Source: Pedococcus dokdonensis (GTDB taxonomy: Bacteria > Actinomycetota > Actinomycetes > Actinomycetales > Dermatophilaceae). From it: DNA of 64,000 nt. Under the pieces are notes generated by a model. That model ran no database searches. It was not told the origin of the DNA and worked only from the letters and a program-made list of their open reading frames with translations. Shown piece by piece: positions 35,917-45,855 of this stretch (the stretch's first letter is position 1; the number at the start of each line of letters is the position of its first letter). Made by a program: the position numbers and the translations under genes. The DNA is taken from positions 3,534,001 to 3,598,000 of the forward strand of contig NZ_LT629711.1 of the NCBI RefSeq assembly GCF_900104525.1, read 5' to 3'.

Positions 35917-38679
35917 GTGGGATGCACTGTCGGCGTGGGGAGGACGGGCGCTCTGCGCACCGGTCTCACCGTCATCACGATCGTGGCCTGTGGTGCCGCG
36001 GTGCTGGGCTCGGCCGGGACGACCGCGGCGGCGCCGTTGGCCGCAGGTCGTGCAGCTTATGCCCCGGTCGCAACGGCCACCGCCGTCACGCCCGAGGCGG
36101 CCGCCATGCAGGAAGCCCGTCGCAGCGGCCGGCCCGTGGAGGTCACCGAGCTGACCACCGAGCACCGCAAGGTGCTGGCCGACCCGGCGACAGGTCAGTT
36201 CGAGGCCAAGCTGAACGCCTTCCCCGTGCGGACCAAGCGCACCGGCACGTGGAAGGACATCGACCTCACCCTGGAGCGCAAGGCCGACGGGTCGGTGGGT
36301 CCGGTGATGGCGGCCGAGGAGATCCGGTTCTCCGGTGGCGGCAACGGCCGGCTCGCGATGGTGACCCAGGCCGGGTCGGACGCCGGCTTCTCCTGGCCTT
36401 CTGCCCTGCCCACCCCGGAGCTGTCCGGCACCACCGCGACCTACCGCGAGGTGTTCCCCGGCGCTGACCTCATGGTCAAGACCGGCGTGGAGGGCTTCTC
36501 GACCTACCTCGTCGTCAAGGACGCCCGGGCGGCGAAGGACCCCCGCGTCCAGGCGCTCAGCTTCGGCCTGACCGGCAGCGCGACGTCACCGCGGGCGTCC
36601 GGTCGGCAGACCGACCTGGTCGACGCGAAGGGTGCGGCGCGGTTCAGCATCGCCGAGCCGAGGATGTGGGACAGCACCGGAGCGGTCGGGCCGGTCGACG
36701 GCAAGACCGCCCTCACGAGCGAGTCGCCTCGGTCGCGGACCGCGCCGATGGCGATGAAGGTCGCGAACGGCCACCTGCAGGTGTCCCCCGACACCGCGCT
36801 GCTCACGGGTCCGGACACCGTCTTCCCGGTGGTCATCGACCCGGCGCTCTCGGTGAAGCGGGAGAACAAGTACTGGACCATGGTCTGGAGCAACGGCTCG
36901 GAGTTCCCGAACCACGCCACCGAGCTGGCGCGGGTCGGCTACAACGGCTGGGAGTCTCCGTACTTCACCTCGAGGGTGTTCTACGCGTTCGACACCGCCT
37001 TCCTCTACGGCAAGCACGTGCGGACGGCGGTCTTCTCGCACAAGCTGGTCCACACGCCCAACAACGACTGCACCGCGTCGACCTACGGACCCGGCGTCAC
37101 GCTCGGCATCACCGGGGCGATCTCCTCGAGCACCGTCTGGGGCGGCCCGTCGTGGACCGACACCATCTCGACCAACGCCAAGGCCCACGGCAACGCGAGC
37201 TACTGCAGCGGCTACGACCAGGTGGACTGGGCAGCTCAGGCCGAGGTGCAGAAGTACGCGGGTGACGTGAGCCGCCCGACCCTGACCTTCGGCCTCAAGT
37301 CGAGCAGCGAGTCGAACCGTGACGGATGGCGCAAGTTCGACAACGACGCCACCCTCAACTACCCCCTGCTGTCGGTCACCTACGGTGCCGACCCCAACGC
37401 GCCGGGGACGCCGACCATGGACAACGCGACGGGCAGCGGCCCGAGCGGGTTCTGGACGACGGACTCCACGCCCACCCTGAGGGCTCGCCTCACCGACCCC
37501 GATGGCACGGCCGGTGGGCAGCTGCGCGGGCGGTTCGAGATCTACTACAACGGCTCGGTCCTGCTCACCTCGGGGACGTCCACCGCCGTCAACCACAACA
37601 GCGACGCCGTCTGGACGATCCCGGCGGGCAAGCTGGTCCAGGGCACGCTCTACACGGTGCGGGTCTGGGCCCTCGACGACCTGGGCTACGAGTCAGGCTC
37701 GTGGTCCCCCTACATCCAGTTCCGGGCCGACTGGACGCCACCGGCGACCGCGCCCACCGTCACTGCGGGTCAGGCCGGCTACACGGTGGGTCAGTCAGGC
37801 TCGTTCCTGTTCCGCACCCCGGACACCGACGTCACGTCGTACTGCTACGGCCTCAACACCGACACCACCGCCACCTGCGTGGCGACCAGCGCCCCGACCG
37901 TCGACCAGACCGTGACCGTCGCCTCGATGCCGAAGTTCGGCCCGAGCTGGCTGACCGTCAGGACCCGCGACGCCGCGGGCAACCTGGGGCCGGTGCAGCG
38001 GTTCGACTTCCGCGTGGATGGCAGCGCGCCGGTCGGCTGGTGGCGGTTGGACGGCAACGGCACCGACGGGTCCGGGGGCGCTCGCACCCTCGCGTTCACA
38101 GGGGCGCCGGCCTTCGTCGACGGACGCTGGGCCGAGTTCGCCACCGACCCGACCGACAAGGCGCTGTCGGTGAACGGCACCTCGCAGCACGCCGCCACCA
38201 CGGTGGCCGGACCGGTCGGCACGAGTGGCAGCTTCTCTGCGGCGGCCTGGGTGCGGATGAACCCGACGAGCAACAACTACCCCACCGCCGTGTCGCAGGT
38301 CGGATCGACGTATGCCGCGTTCTACCTCGGTGTGCAGGCCGGGAAGCCCTCGCTGATCCTGCGGTCCGCGGACTCACTGGTGGCCCTGCAGTCGACCCTC
38401 GGCACGGAACCCATGCCGACCGGCCAGTGGGTGCACCTCGTCGGGATCTACAGCGCGGCCGAGAAGAAGGCCCGCCTCTACGTCGACGGCGCGAAGGTCG
38501 GGGAGACGACGGTGACGGCGCCGCCGTTCGCGGCCACGGGAGCGCTGACGGTGGGTCGCAGCCTCTCCAGCGGAGCACCGTCCGACCTGTGGCCCGGTGC
38601 GGTCGACGAGGTGCGGGTCTACAACGGCGTCCTCGACGAGTCACAGGTGCGCACGATCTTCGCCGAGTCCCGGCCCTAG
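35917..38679 (+). CDS. secreted LamG-domain protein, partner of the RHS protein
   Basis: A 920-residue protein starting at GTG after GAGGGGG. A signal peptide covers about residues 1-40 (GLTVITIVACGAAVLG, then Ala-rich cleavage region). The middle (residues 300-500) is DNRLRE-like, with conserved aromatic residues and VFYAFDTAF, and an Ig-like segment follows (about 530-620). The C-terminal 230 residues are a LamG/concanavalin-like domain (WWRLDGNGTDGSG at its start, DEVRVYNGVLDESQVRTIFAE at its end). Such proteins precede RHS genes in many actinomycetes. Carbohydrate or surface binding is likely. Confidence 0.82.
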   Translation: MGCTVGVGRTGALRTGLTVITIVACGAAVLGSAGTTAAAPLAAGRAAYAPVATATAVTPEAAAMQEARRSGRPVEVTELTTEHRKVLADPATGQFEAKLNAFPVRTKRTGTWKDIDLTLERKADGSVGPVMAAEEIRFSGGGNGRLAMVTQAGSDAGFSWPSALPTPELSGTTATYREVFPGADLMVKTGVEGFSTYLVVKDARAAKDPRVQALSFGLTGSATSPRASGRQTDLVDAKGAARFSIAEPRMWDSTGAVGPVDGKTALTSESPRSRTAPMAMKVANGHLQVSPDTALLTGPDTVFPVVIDPALSVKRENKYWTMVWSNGSEFPNHATELARVGYNGWESPYFTSRVFYAFDTAFLYGKHVRTAVFSHKLVHTPNNDCTASTYGPGVTLGITGAISSSTVWGGPSWTDTISTNAKAHGNASYCSGYDQVDWAAQAEVQKYAGDVSRPTLTFGLKSSSESNRDGWRKFDNDATLNYPLLSVTYGADPNAPGTPTMDNATGSGPSGFWTTDSTPTLRARLTDPDGTAGGQLRGRFEIYYNGSVLLTSGTSTAVNHNSDAVWTIPAGKLVQGTLYTVRVWALDDLGYESGSWSPYIQFRADWTPPATAPTVTAGQAGYTVGQSGSFLFRTPDTDVTSYCYGLNTDTTATCVATSAPTVDQTVTVASMPKFGPSWLTVRTRDAAGNLGPVQRFDFRVDGSAPVGWWRLDGNGTDGSGGARTLAFTGAPAFVDGRWAEFATDPTDKALSVNGTSQHAATTVAGPVGTSGSFSAAAWVRMNPTSNNYPTAVSQVGSTYAAFYLGVQAGKPSLILRSADSLVALQSTLGTEPMPTGQWVHLVGIYSAAEKKARLYVDGAKVGETTVTAPPFAATGALTVGRSLSSGAPSDLWPGAVDEVRVYNGVLDESQVRTIFAESRP

Positions 38680-38697
38680 GGCCGGCGGCAGCTGGGC

Positions 38698-38720
38698 CCG
38701 TCCGGTCGCTGACCGGACGG
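38698..38720. terminator. 10-bp hairpin between LamG and RHS genes
   Basis: CCGTCCGGTC (38698-38707) and GACCGGACGG (38711-38720) form a perfect 10-pair stem with a three-base loop, 19 bases after the LamG stop. No U-run follows. It may end or attenuate transcription before the RHS gene. Confidence 0.55.
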
Positions 38721-38786
38721 TGAACACAGAGGGGCCTGACGCCATACCGGCGCCGGGCGGGGGAACCACCGGAAGGCGTGGTCGGG

Positions 38787-41700
38787 ATGCGCACGATCTC
38801 CACTGGCGGAACGGTCCTGGGGCTGGGGGTGACCGCCTCGCTGGTGGCGTCGTTGCTCGTGGCGACCCCGGCAGCATCGGCGGGGACGCCGACCGAGAAG
38901 CGCCGACCGAAGACGCAGGTCACTGCACCGGTGGCGGTCGGCGGTACCACCGCCGACCAGCGCAAGCTCCCACCGGTCAGTGCACCCGGGATGGATCGAC
39001 GGGCCTGGCCGCAGGCGCGCGAGAGTGTGGTCGAGCTGGCGTCCGGCGACCGGTCCCTGAAGCGGGCCGGCGAGACCGGCGTGCTGGTGGCCGCGCCAGC
39101 GTCCGCCCCGGCCGCCCTGGCCGGTAGCGCGCGCTCGAAGAGCCTCGCCAAGCGTGGGGCGCCGGCGAGCGTGGCCGTGCGGACCACGGTCGACAAGAGC
39201 GGCAGCACCGCCGTGCCGGTGGTGGGGCTGACGGCTGACGCCCCGGGGGCGGTCCGCGTCACCGTGGACTACGCCGGCTATGCCAAGTCGTATGGCGGCG
39301 ACTGGGCCAGCCGACTCCGCCTCCTGGACCGCAGTGGTTGCGCGGCTGGCGCCTCCACCACCTCGTGCGCCGGCACCGCGATCCCCACCGTCAACGACCC
39401 CGAGGCGTCGACCCTCACGGCTCTGGTCGCCCTCGACCGGACGAGCTCTGCGACCGGTGCCGCGACCGCGTCGCTCGCGGCGGCCGCGGGACCGTCGGGC
39501 ACCGGTGGCGACTTCTCGGCCACCAACCTGGCGGCGTCGGGCTCGTGGTCGGGTGGCAACTCCAGCGGCGACCTCAGCTGGAGCTACCCGATGCGGGTGC
39601 CGCCCGCTGCCTCGGAGCTCGCACCCGAGCTCTCGATCGGATACTCGGCCGCCTCGGTCGACGGCCGGCAGACCTCGTCGAACAACCAGCCCTCGTGGAT
39701 CGGTGAGGGGTTCGAGCTCTCGCCGGGCTACATCGAGCGCCGTTACGCGAACTGTGCCGACGACATGGGCAGTGGCGCGAACAACACGGTCAAGACCGGC
39801 GACCTGTGCTGGAAGACGGACGCCGGCAAGACGAACAACGAGAAGTGGGACAACGCGACGATCTCGTTCGGGGGCCGCAACGGTGACCTCGTCCGGGTGG
39901 GGAACACGACCCAGTGGCGCCTGCGTGACGACGACGGGACACGGGTCGAGAAGCTGGCGAACGGCCTCAACGACGACGCCGCCAAGGAGTACTGGAAGGT
40001 CACCACGGGCGACGGCACGCAGTACTTCTTCGGCTACGGCAAGGCGTCGTCCGCGGCGACCGAGGCGACCAACTCGGCCTGGACGGTGCCCGTCTTCGGC
40101 AATCACTCGGGCGAGCCAGACTACGTAGCAGGCTCTTTCGCGACGTCGCAGAAGAACCGGGCCTGGCGGTGGAACCTCGACCACGTCGTCACGACGGACG
40201 GCGACTCGCTCACCTACTACTACGCGGCCGAGGGCAACCGTTACCAGCGCAACCTCAACACCGCCACCGCCTACACCGCGGGTGGCTACCTGAAGCGGAT
40301 CGACTACGGCCAGCGCAACGGCGCCGAGCACACCACCCCCGCCTCAGCGCAGGTCGTCTTCACGGTCAACGAGCGGTGCTTCAACGACACCGCGCTGGCC
40401 AGCTGCGACACGGCCACCATGACGTCGGCCAACGCCTACCACTGGCCCGACGTGCCGTTCGACCAGATCTGCACGGCCACCTGCTCGAGCACCACCCAGG
40501 TCAGCCCGACCTTCTTCAGCCGCAAGCGCCTGACCAAGATCGCCACCCAGGTCCGCAACGTGGCGAACACCGGCTACGACGCGGTCGAGTCGTGGGCCTT
40601 CACGCACTCCTTCCCCGACCCCGGCGACGGGACGACGGCGGCCTTGTGGCTCAAGACCATCCAGCACACCGGTCAGGCCGGCACGGCGGTCCCGCTGTCA
40701 CCGGTCACCTTCTACGGACAGGTGATGGACAACCGTGTCGACGGCGTCGACAACGCGCCGCCGCTGCGCAAGTGGCGGGTGTACGCCATCGACTCCGAGG
40801 CCGGCGGGCGGCTCAGCTGGACCTACTCCGCCCCCGACTGCACGCCCACCTCGCTCCCGACGCCCGAGACGAACACCCGACGCTGCTTCCCGGCCTACTA
40901 CACGCCACCTGGCAACAGCACCCCGGAGAAGCACTGGTTCCACAAGTACCTCGTCACCGGGGTCCTCGAGACCGACCGCTCTGGTGCGAGCACCGAGGCG
41001 GTCGTCACGAGCTACACGTATGGCGGGTCGCCGGCGTGGCGCTACGACGACTCCGTCCTGACTCCGGCCAAGTACCGGACCTGGGGCCAGTGGCGCGGGT
41101 ACGGCAAGGTGACGACCACGGTCGGCCGGGCCGGCACCATCCAGACCCAGAGCGAGGACACGTTCTACCGCGGCATGAACGGCGACCGCGCGACGCCGAC
41201 AGGCGGGACCAAGAGCGTTTCCGTCACCGACAGCCTGGGCGGGTCGGTGACCGACCACTGGCGCGCTGCCGGGATGCTCCGGGAGCACCGCGTCCTCAAT
41301 GGTCCGGGCGGTGCCGAGGTCGAGGGTGCCATCTACGACGCCTGGATCCCGACCGCGACCTCGGCGGACGACGGCACCCTGACGTCGCTGCTGACGGGCA
41401 CGACCTCGACGCGGTTGCGGGCGACCCTGGCCGCTGGTGGTCAGCGCAAGACCCAGACCAACACCGTCTACGACGCCTACGGCTACACGACCCGGGTCGA
41501 GGAGCTCGGCGACCTGGCGGTGAACGGTGACGAGGAGTGCTCGCGGGTCACATACAACCGCAACACCTCAGCGTGGTTGATGTCGACCATCTCTCAATCC
41601 ACGACGACCGACGGAGACTGTGCCGTCACGCCGACGACCGCCAACACCATCTCGGACAGCAGGAACTACTACGACCTCTCGACCTCGCTCACGACGCCGC

Positions 41701-44700
41701 CCACCAAGGGGAACTCGACGCGGACGGACGAGCTGGTCGACACGACCTCCGGTCGAGCCTGGCGGACGACCAGCACCTCCGAGGTCGACATCCACGGCCG
41801 GATCACCAAGGCGTACGACGCCAAGAACCGCGCGACCACGACGGCCTACACGCCCGCGACCGGCGGCCCGGTCAGGTCCGTGTCCGTCACGACTCCGGAC
41901 CCGGACGGCGCCGGAGTCCTCACGGCGCACACAGCCGTCACCGCCGTCGACGCCCGGTGGGGTCTTCCCACCCGGGTGACGGACGCGAGTGGCAAGTTCA
42001 GCGACGCTGCCTACGACGGCCTCGGTCGGCTGGTGTCGGTGTGGGCTCCAGGTCGTGACAAGGCGACCCAGACGCCCACGACCCGGTTCACCTACACGTT
42101 GCGCCCGACCGGACCCAACGCGGTCACGACTGAGACGTTGACGCCGTCGGGCGGCTACGTGGCCTCGGTGTCCCTGACCGACGGCCTGCTGCGACCGCGT
42201 CAGCGGCAGGACGCCGTCGACGGCGGCGGCCGCACCGTCAGCGACACGATGTACGACTCGCGCGGCGTCGCCGATGTGGAGCGGGGCCCGTTCTTCAACA
42301 ACCAGAGTGCGCCCGCCACCACCATCGTGACGGCGGCCGACTCGTCCGTGCCGAGCCTCACGCAGTCGATCCGGGACGGAGCAGGTCGGGTCACCGCGTC
42401 GGTGTTCAAGAAGTACGGCGTGGAGCAGTGGCGCACGACGACGACGTATGGCGGTGACCGGGTCACGGTGGATCCCCCCGCGGGTGGGACGCCGACGACC
42501 ACGATCGGCAACGCGCTGGGCCAAGTCGTCGAGCGACTGGACTACCTTGGCGCGTCGCCGACCGGACCGACCCGGTCGACCACCTACCACTACGACGCGG
42601 CCGGCAACCTCGACAAGGTCACCGACCCGCTGCTCAACGACTGGACCTACACCTACGACCTGCAGGGACGGCAGATCCGGTCGAGCGACCCGGACAAGGG
42701 GGTCACCGACTCGACCTACGACGAGGTCGGGAACCTGGTCCAGACCAAGGACGCCCTGGGGCGCGTGCTCAAGTACAGCTACGACGCCCTGGACCGCAAG
42801 AAGGCGATCCTCGAGGCCGACGGCGTGACCCCGCGGGCCACCTGGGAGTGGGACCGCTTCCCGAACGGCACGCTGGCGAAGGGCCTGCCGATCAGTGCCA
42901 CGCGTTACGTGGGATCGGCCCAGTTCGTCACGACGGTGAGCGGATACGACGCCGCGAACCGGCCCACCGGCGTCGACACGATCATCCCCGCGGTGGCCAA
43001 CCTGGTCGAGGCGCCGCTTGCCAAGACCTACACGGCGCGGTTCGCCTACAAGGTCGACGGTTCGCTCGCCACCGCGGTGATGGGTGCTGCGGGCCCGCTC
43101 CCCGCCGAGGTGATGACCTACTTCTACAACGGGATCGGTCAGTCGGACGCCATGACCGGCTCCGGTTCCTACGTCGGTGACACCGTCTACAGCCCGTACG
43201 GCGAACCCCTGCAGTACGCGATGGGCAACACGACGGGCAAGGCCGTCTGGCAGACGTTCACCTACGAGGAAGGCACCCGGCGGCTCGCGACCAGCCAGCT
43301 CGACCGCGAGATCGTGCCGACGCCGGACGTCGTCACGAGCCGCACCTACGACCAGGCCGGCAACATCACGAAGTCCGCGGCCGTACCTTCCTCCGGTACC
43401 ACCGACACCCAGTGCTACGGCTACGACTACCAGCAGCAGCTGACCGACGCGTGGACACCGGGCAACGGTGACTGCACGGCCGCTCGGTCGACCAGCGCCC
43501 TGGGTGGCCCGGCGCCCTACTGGAGCACCTGGACGTTCGACGAGGTCGGCAACCGCAAGACCGAGACCTCGCGCGCCCCGGGTGTCTCCGACCAGGTGAC
43601 GAGCTACGACTACCCGGCCGCGGACTCGCCGCAGCCGCACTTCGCAACCAAGGCGACCACGACGGTCAACGGCGCGACCACGGCGGTCCGCACGTTCGCC
43701 CCGGACCTGGCCGGCAACACCTCGACCCGCACCGTCGGTGCGACCTCGCAGTCGCTGAGCTGGGACGCGGAGGGCCACCTGTCCAAGGTCACGTCGGGCT
43801 CGACCGTGCTGGCCGAGCACGTCTACGACGCGGAGGGCAACCGGCTGGTCCGGCGTGAGCCGGGGAAGACGACGCTGTACGTCAACGGCACGGAGGTCAC
43901 CTACACGGCTGCGACCGCCGTGGTCACTGCGACGCGCTACTACAGCTTCAACGGTGCAACCGTGGCGGTGCGCACCGGCGCGAACTCGGCTGACGTCTCG
44001 ACCCTCGCGTCCGACCCACACGGCACGGCGGAGCAGTCGGTGGCCAACACCACCGGGGCACTGACGACGCGCCGCCTGTCGCCGTACGGCGAGACGCGTG
44101 GCTCGCCACCGGTCTGGCCGGGCCAGCGTGGATTCGTCGGCGGCACCGTCGACGGCGCGACGGGTCTCACCCACCTCGGCGCGCGCGAGTACGACGCCGA
44201 CCTGGGCAAGTTCATCAGCGTCGACCCGCTGGTGGACCCCGGCGACCCGCTGCAGATGAACGCCTACGGGTACGGCAACAACAACCCGGTCACCAACAGC
44301 GACCCCACCGGCCTGATGTCCGTGCAGGGCGGTGGCGGTGGCGGAGGATGCTGCTACGCAGCTCCCAAGCCGCCGCCGGCCCCCAAGCCGCCGGCACCCA
44401 AGAGCAAGGGTGGTGGTGGCTTCGGCGGCTTCCTCAAGGCCGCCAGCGTGGTCGTCTCCCCGGGACTGGCTGCCGCCCACTTCTGTGGCTGCGTCAAGAC
44501 CGTGGCCAAGACCCTCGCGCGAGCAGGGATCGAGCTGGCCGGGCCGAACAGTCAGCAGGCCAAGGCCAACCTCGGCGCGGGCATGATCCGTGGGGCAGCG
44601 GACACGGTGGTCTTCCTGGGCACGAACCGCAACGCGTACGGCGACTACGCCATGTCGTCGTACAGCCACTGGGCCGACGGGGTCGAGACCAGAGCCGGGA

Positions 44701-45242
44701 TCGACACCAACTCCGGTACCCACCAGGTCGGCGTCGTCATCGGGATCCCTGTCCCCGGCCCGGGCGCAGCCGTCTCCACGGCTGCGAAGATCACGGCCAA
44801 GGTTGTCGCGAAGGCCGCAGCCAAGTCCGCCGCCCAGACCCTGATCAAGCGGGAGAGCGTCGCCGCTGCGGAGACGTTGGCCAAGCAGGTTCCCGCGTAC
44901 GCGGGCGGCAAGACCTCGGGAACCCTTGTCCGCGCCAGTGGCACCGAGGAAGCGTTGATCAGTGGATGGCACCCGCCAGCTGCGGCCATGCCCAAGGGGA
45001 CGCCGGGGATGAACATCGTGACCAAGTCGCACGTTGAGGCGCATGCCGCATCCATCATGCGCAACGAACGGCTGACCGAGGCTACGCTCTGGATCAACCG
45101 CTCCCCGTGCGGCAGCGTCAACGGTTGTGGAAACCTGTTGCCGCGCATGGTGCCGAACGGTGCGACGTTGACGATCAACGTCGTACCTGATGGCTCGGCT
45201 GGAGCCATCGCCGAGACCCTGACCATCAGAGGAGTTGGATAG
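38787..45242 (+). CDS. RHS-repeat secreted toxin with SCP1.201/DddA-like deaminase C-terminus
   Basis: A 2151-residue protein. A signal peptide covers residues 1-34 (LGLGVTASLVASLLVATPAASA). A SpvB-like segment (about 250-330, PSWIGEGFELSPGYIERRY) and YD/RHS repeats follow (many YDAAGNL, YDEVGNL, YDALDRK units). The RHS core ends at DPTGL, residues 1839-1843, then comes a Gly/Pro linker and a 300-residue variable cartridge. Its last 100 residues carry H2082-V-E2084 and P-C2108-x5-C2114, followed by LLPRMVPNGATLTI, the zinc and catalytic pattern of SCP1.201-like DNA cytosine deaminases such as DddA. Export would be by Sec. ATG 38787 is chosen for GGAAGG at 38771; GTG 38778 is an alternative. 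An immunity gene follows directly. Confidence 0.88.
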   Translation: MRTISTGGTVLGLGVTASLVASLLVATPAASAGTPTEKRRPKTQVTAPVAVGGTTADQRKLPPVSAPGMDRRAWPQARESVVELASGDRSLKRAGETGVLVAAPASAPAALAGSARSKSLAKRGAPASVAVRTTVDKSGSTAVPVVGLTADAPGAVRVTVDYAGYAKSYGGDWASRLRLLDRSGCAAGASTTSCAGTAIPTVNDPEASTLTALVALDRTSSATGAATASLAAAAGPSGTGGDFSATNLAASGSWSGGNSSGDLSWSYPMRVPPAASELAPELSIGYSAASVDGRQTSSNNQPSWIGEGFELSPGYIERRYANCADDMGSGANNTVKTGDLCWKTDAGKTNNEKWDNATISFGGRNGDLVRVGNTTQWRLRDDDGTRVEKLANGLNDDAAKEYWKVTTGDGTQYFFGYGKASSAATEATNSAWTVPVFGNHSGEPDYVAGSFATSQKNRAWRWNLDHVVTTDGDSLTYYYAAEGNRYQRNLNTATAYTAGGYLKRIDYGQRNGAEHTTPASAQVVFTVNERCFNDTALASCDTATMTSANAYHWPDVPFDQICTATCSSTTQVSPTFFSRKRLTKIATQVRNVANTGYDAVESWAFTHSFPDPGDGTTAALWLKTIQHTGQAGTAVPLSPVTFYGQVMDNRVDGVDNAPPLRKWRVYAIDSEAGGRLSWTYSAPDCTPTSLPTPETNTRRCFPAYYTPPGNSTPEKHWFHKYLVTGVLETDRSGASTEAVVTSYTYGGSPAWRYDDSVLTPAKYRTWGQWRGYGKVTTTVGRAGTIQTQSEDTFYRGMNGDRATPTGGTKSVSVTDSLGGSVTDHWRAAGMLREHRVLNGPGGAEVEGAIYDAWIPTATSADDGTLTSLLTGTTSTRLRATLAAGGQRKTQTNTVYDAYGYTTRVEELGDLAVNGDEECSRVTYNRNTSAWLMSTISQSTTTDGDCAVTPTTANTISDSRNYYDLSTSLTTPPTKGNSTRTDELVDTTSGRAWRTTSTSEVDIHGRITKAYDAKNRATTTAYTPATGGPVRSVSVTTPDPDGAGVLTAHTAVTAVDARWGLPTRVTDASGKFSDAAYDGLGRLVSVWAPGRDKATQTPTTRFTYTLRPTGPNAVTTETLTPSGGYVASVSLTDGLLRPRQRQDAVDGGGRTVSDTMYDSRGVADVERGPFFNNQSAPATTIVTAADSSVPSLTQSIRDGAGRVTASVFKKYGVEQWRTTTTYGGDRVTVDPPAGGTPTTTIGNALGQVVERLDYLGASPTGPTRSTTYHYDAAGNLDKVTDPLLNDWTYTYDLQGRQIRSSDPDKGVTDSTYDEVGNLVQTKDALGRVLKYSYDALDRKKAILEADGVTPRATWEWDRFPNGTLAKGLPISATRYVGSAQFVTTVSGYDAANRPTGVDTIIPAVANLVEAPLAKTYTARFAYKVDGSLATAVMGAAGPLPAEVMTYFYNGIGQSDAMTGSGSYVGDTVYSPYGEPLQYAMGNTTGKAVWQTFTYEEGTRRLATSQLDREIVPTPDVVTSRTYDQAGNITKSAAVPSSGTTDTQCYGYDYQQQLTDAWTPGNGDCTAARSTSALGGPAPYWSTWTFDEVGNRKTETSRAPGVSDQVTSYDYPAADSPQPHFATKATTTVNGATTAVRTFAPDLAGNTSTRTVGATSQSLSWDAEGHLSKVTSGSTVLAEHVYDAEGNRLVRREPGKTTLYVNGTEVTYTAATAVVTATRYYSFNGATVAVRTGANSADVSTLASDPHGTAEQSVANTTGALTTRRLSPYGETRGSPPVWPGQRGFVGGTVDGATGLTHLGAREYDADLGKFISVDPLVDPGDPLQMNAYGYGNNNPVTNSDPTGLMSVQGGGGGGGCCYAAPKPPPAPKPPAPKSKGGGGFGGFLKAASVVVSPGLAAAHFCGCVKTVAKTLARAGIELAGPNSQQAKANLGAGMIRGAADTVVFLGTNRNAYGDYAMSSYSHWADGVETRAGIDTNSGTHQVGVVIGIPVPGPGAAVSTAAKITAKVVAKAAAKSAAQTLIKRESVAAAETLAKQVPAYAGGKTSGTLVRASGTEEALISGWHPPAAAMPKGTPGMNIVTKSHVEAHAASIMRNERLTEATLWINRSPCGSVNGCGNLLPRMVPNGATLTINVVPDGSAGAIAETLTIRGVG

Positions 45243-45644
45243 TTGATCGCCCGCTACCTGGACCCGGACACCGACTCGGTGCAGGAGGTGGAGCTCGCGG
45301 ACGTCTCGGCAGTCGACAGTCTTCTCGGCTTGGTGACCGAGTTGGGCGGACAGCGAGGCACACCAGCCGTCGAGCTCAGCCACCCGAGCGGGGCTACCCT
45401 CGTCATCGGCCAAGCTGGTGCTCTGAGCGTGCTGATGTTCACGGACGCCTTGGGTACGTCGTCGCACTCCGTGGGCAGTGCGAGCCACAGGGCAGGTGAA
45501 TCCCTGGTGATCGACTACCTGGGCAGCTACACCGAGATACCGATCGAGTACTTCGTGGAGCGCGAGGTCGGAAGGGCTGGTGCGATCGAGTTCCTGACAG
45601 CGGGTACGCCGTTCGCCCCTGACCTCACCCTGGAACCGGACTGA
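45243..45644 (+). CDS. Imm1-like immunity protein
   Basis: A 133-residue acidic cytosolic protein starting at TTG, right after the RHS stop, with AGAGGAG eight bases upstream. Features resembling Imm1 are a HPSGATLVIG strand pair and the tail IPIEYFVEREVGRAGAIEFLTAGTPFAPDLTLEPD (A-I-x-F-L-T-x-G near the end). Imm1 proteins are the usual partners of SCP1.201-type deaminase toxins and neutralise them in the producer. The family match is by eye. The pairing is strongly supported by position. Confidence 0.8.
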   Translation: MIARYLDPDTDSVQEVELADVSAVDSLLGLVTELGGQRGTPAVELSHPSGATLVIGQAGALSVLMFTDALGTSSHSVGSASHRAGESLVIDYLGSYTEIPIEYFVEREVGRAGAIEFLTAGTPFAPDLTLEPD

Positions 45645-45694
45645 GCCCCTGACCAGTGCTGCCATCCACTGCGTGAAACGGGCGCTCCAAACCC

Positions 45695-45724
45695 TTGATT
45701 CAACAGTTTGTTGAAGAGTATCGT
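45695..45724 (+). promoter_or_regulatory. xdh promoter with perfect TTCAACA palindrome
   Basis: 45699-45715 reads TTCAACAGTTTGTTGAA, a perfect 7-base inverted repeat with a three-base centre. It sits between a -35-like TTGATT (45695-45700) and a -10-like TATCGT (45719-45724), 18 bases apart, a position suited to repression. The reverse complement matches the site before urate oxidase at 16 of 17 bases. The rest of the 211-base gap holds no gene. Confidence 0.65.
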
Positions 45725-45855
45725 GCTCAGGAACCAACGACAGGGCCGTCGTTCGGCATGGATAACCGGCGGACCCACTCCTGTCCCCAACCATGCCCCC
45801 GGGTGATGCTGCCTGGGGGATGATGGTCCCCACACGGGGCGACGGGAGTTGCGCG

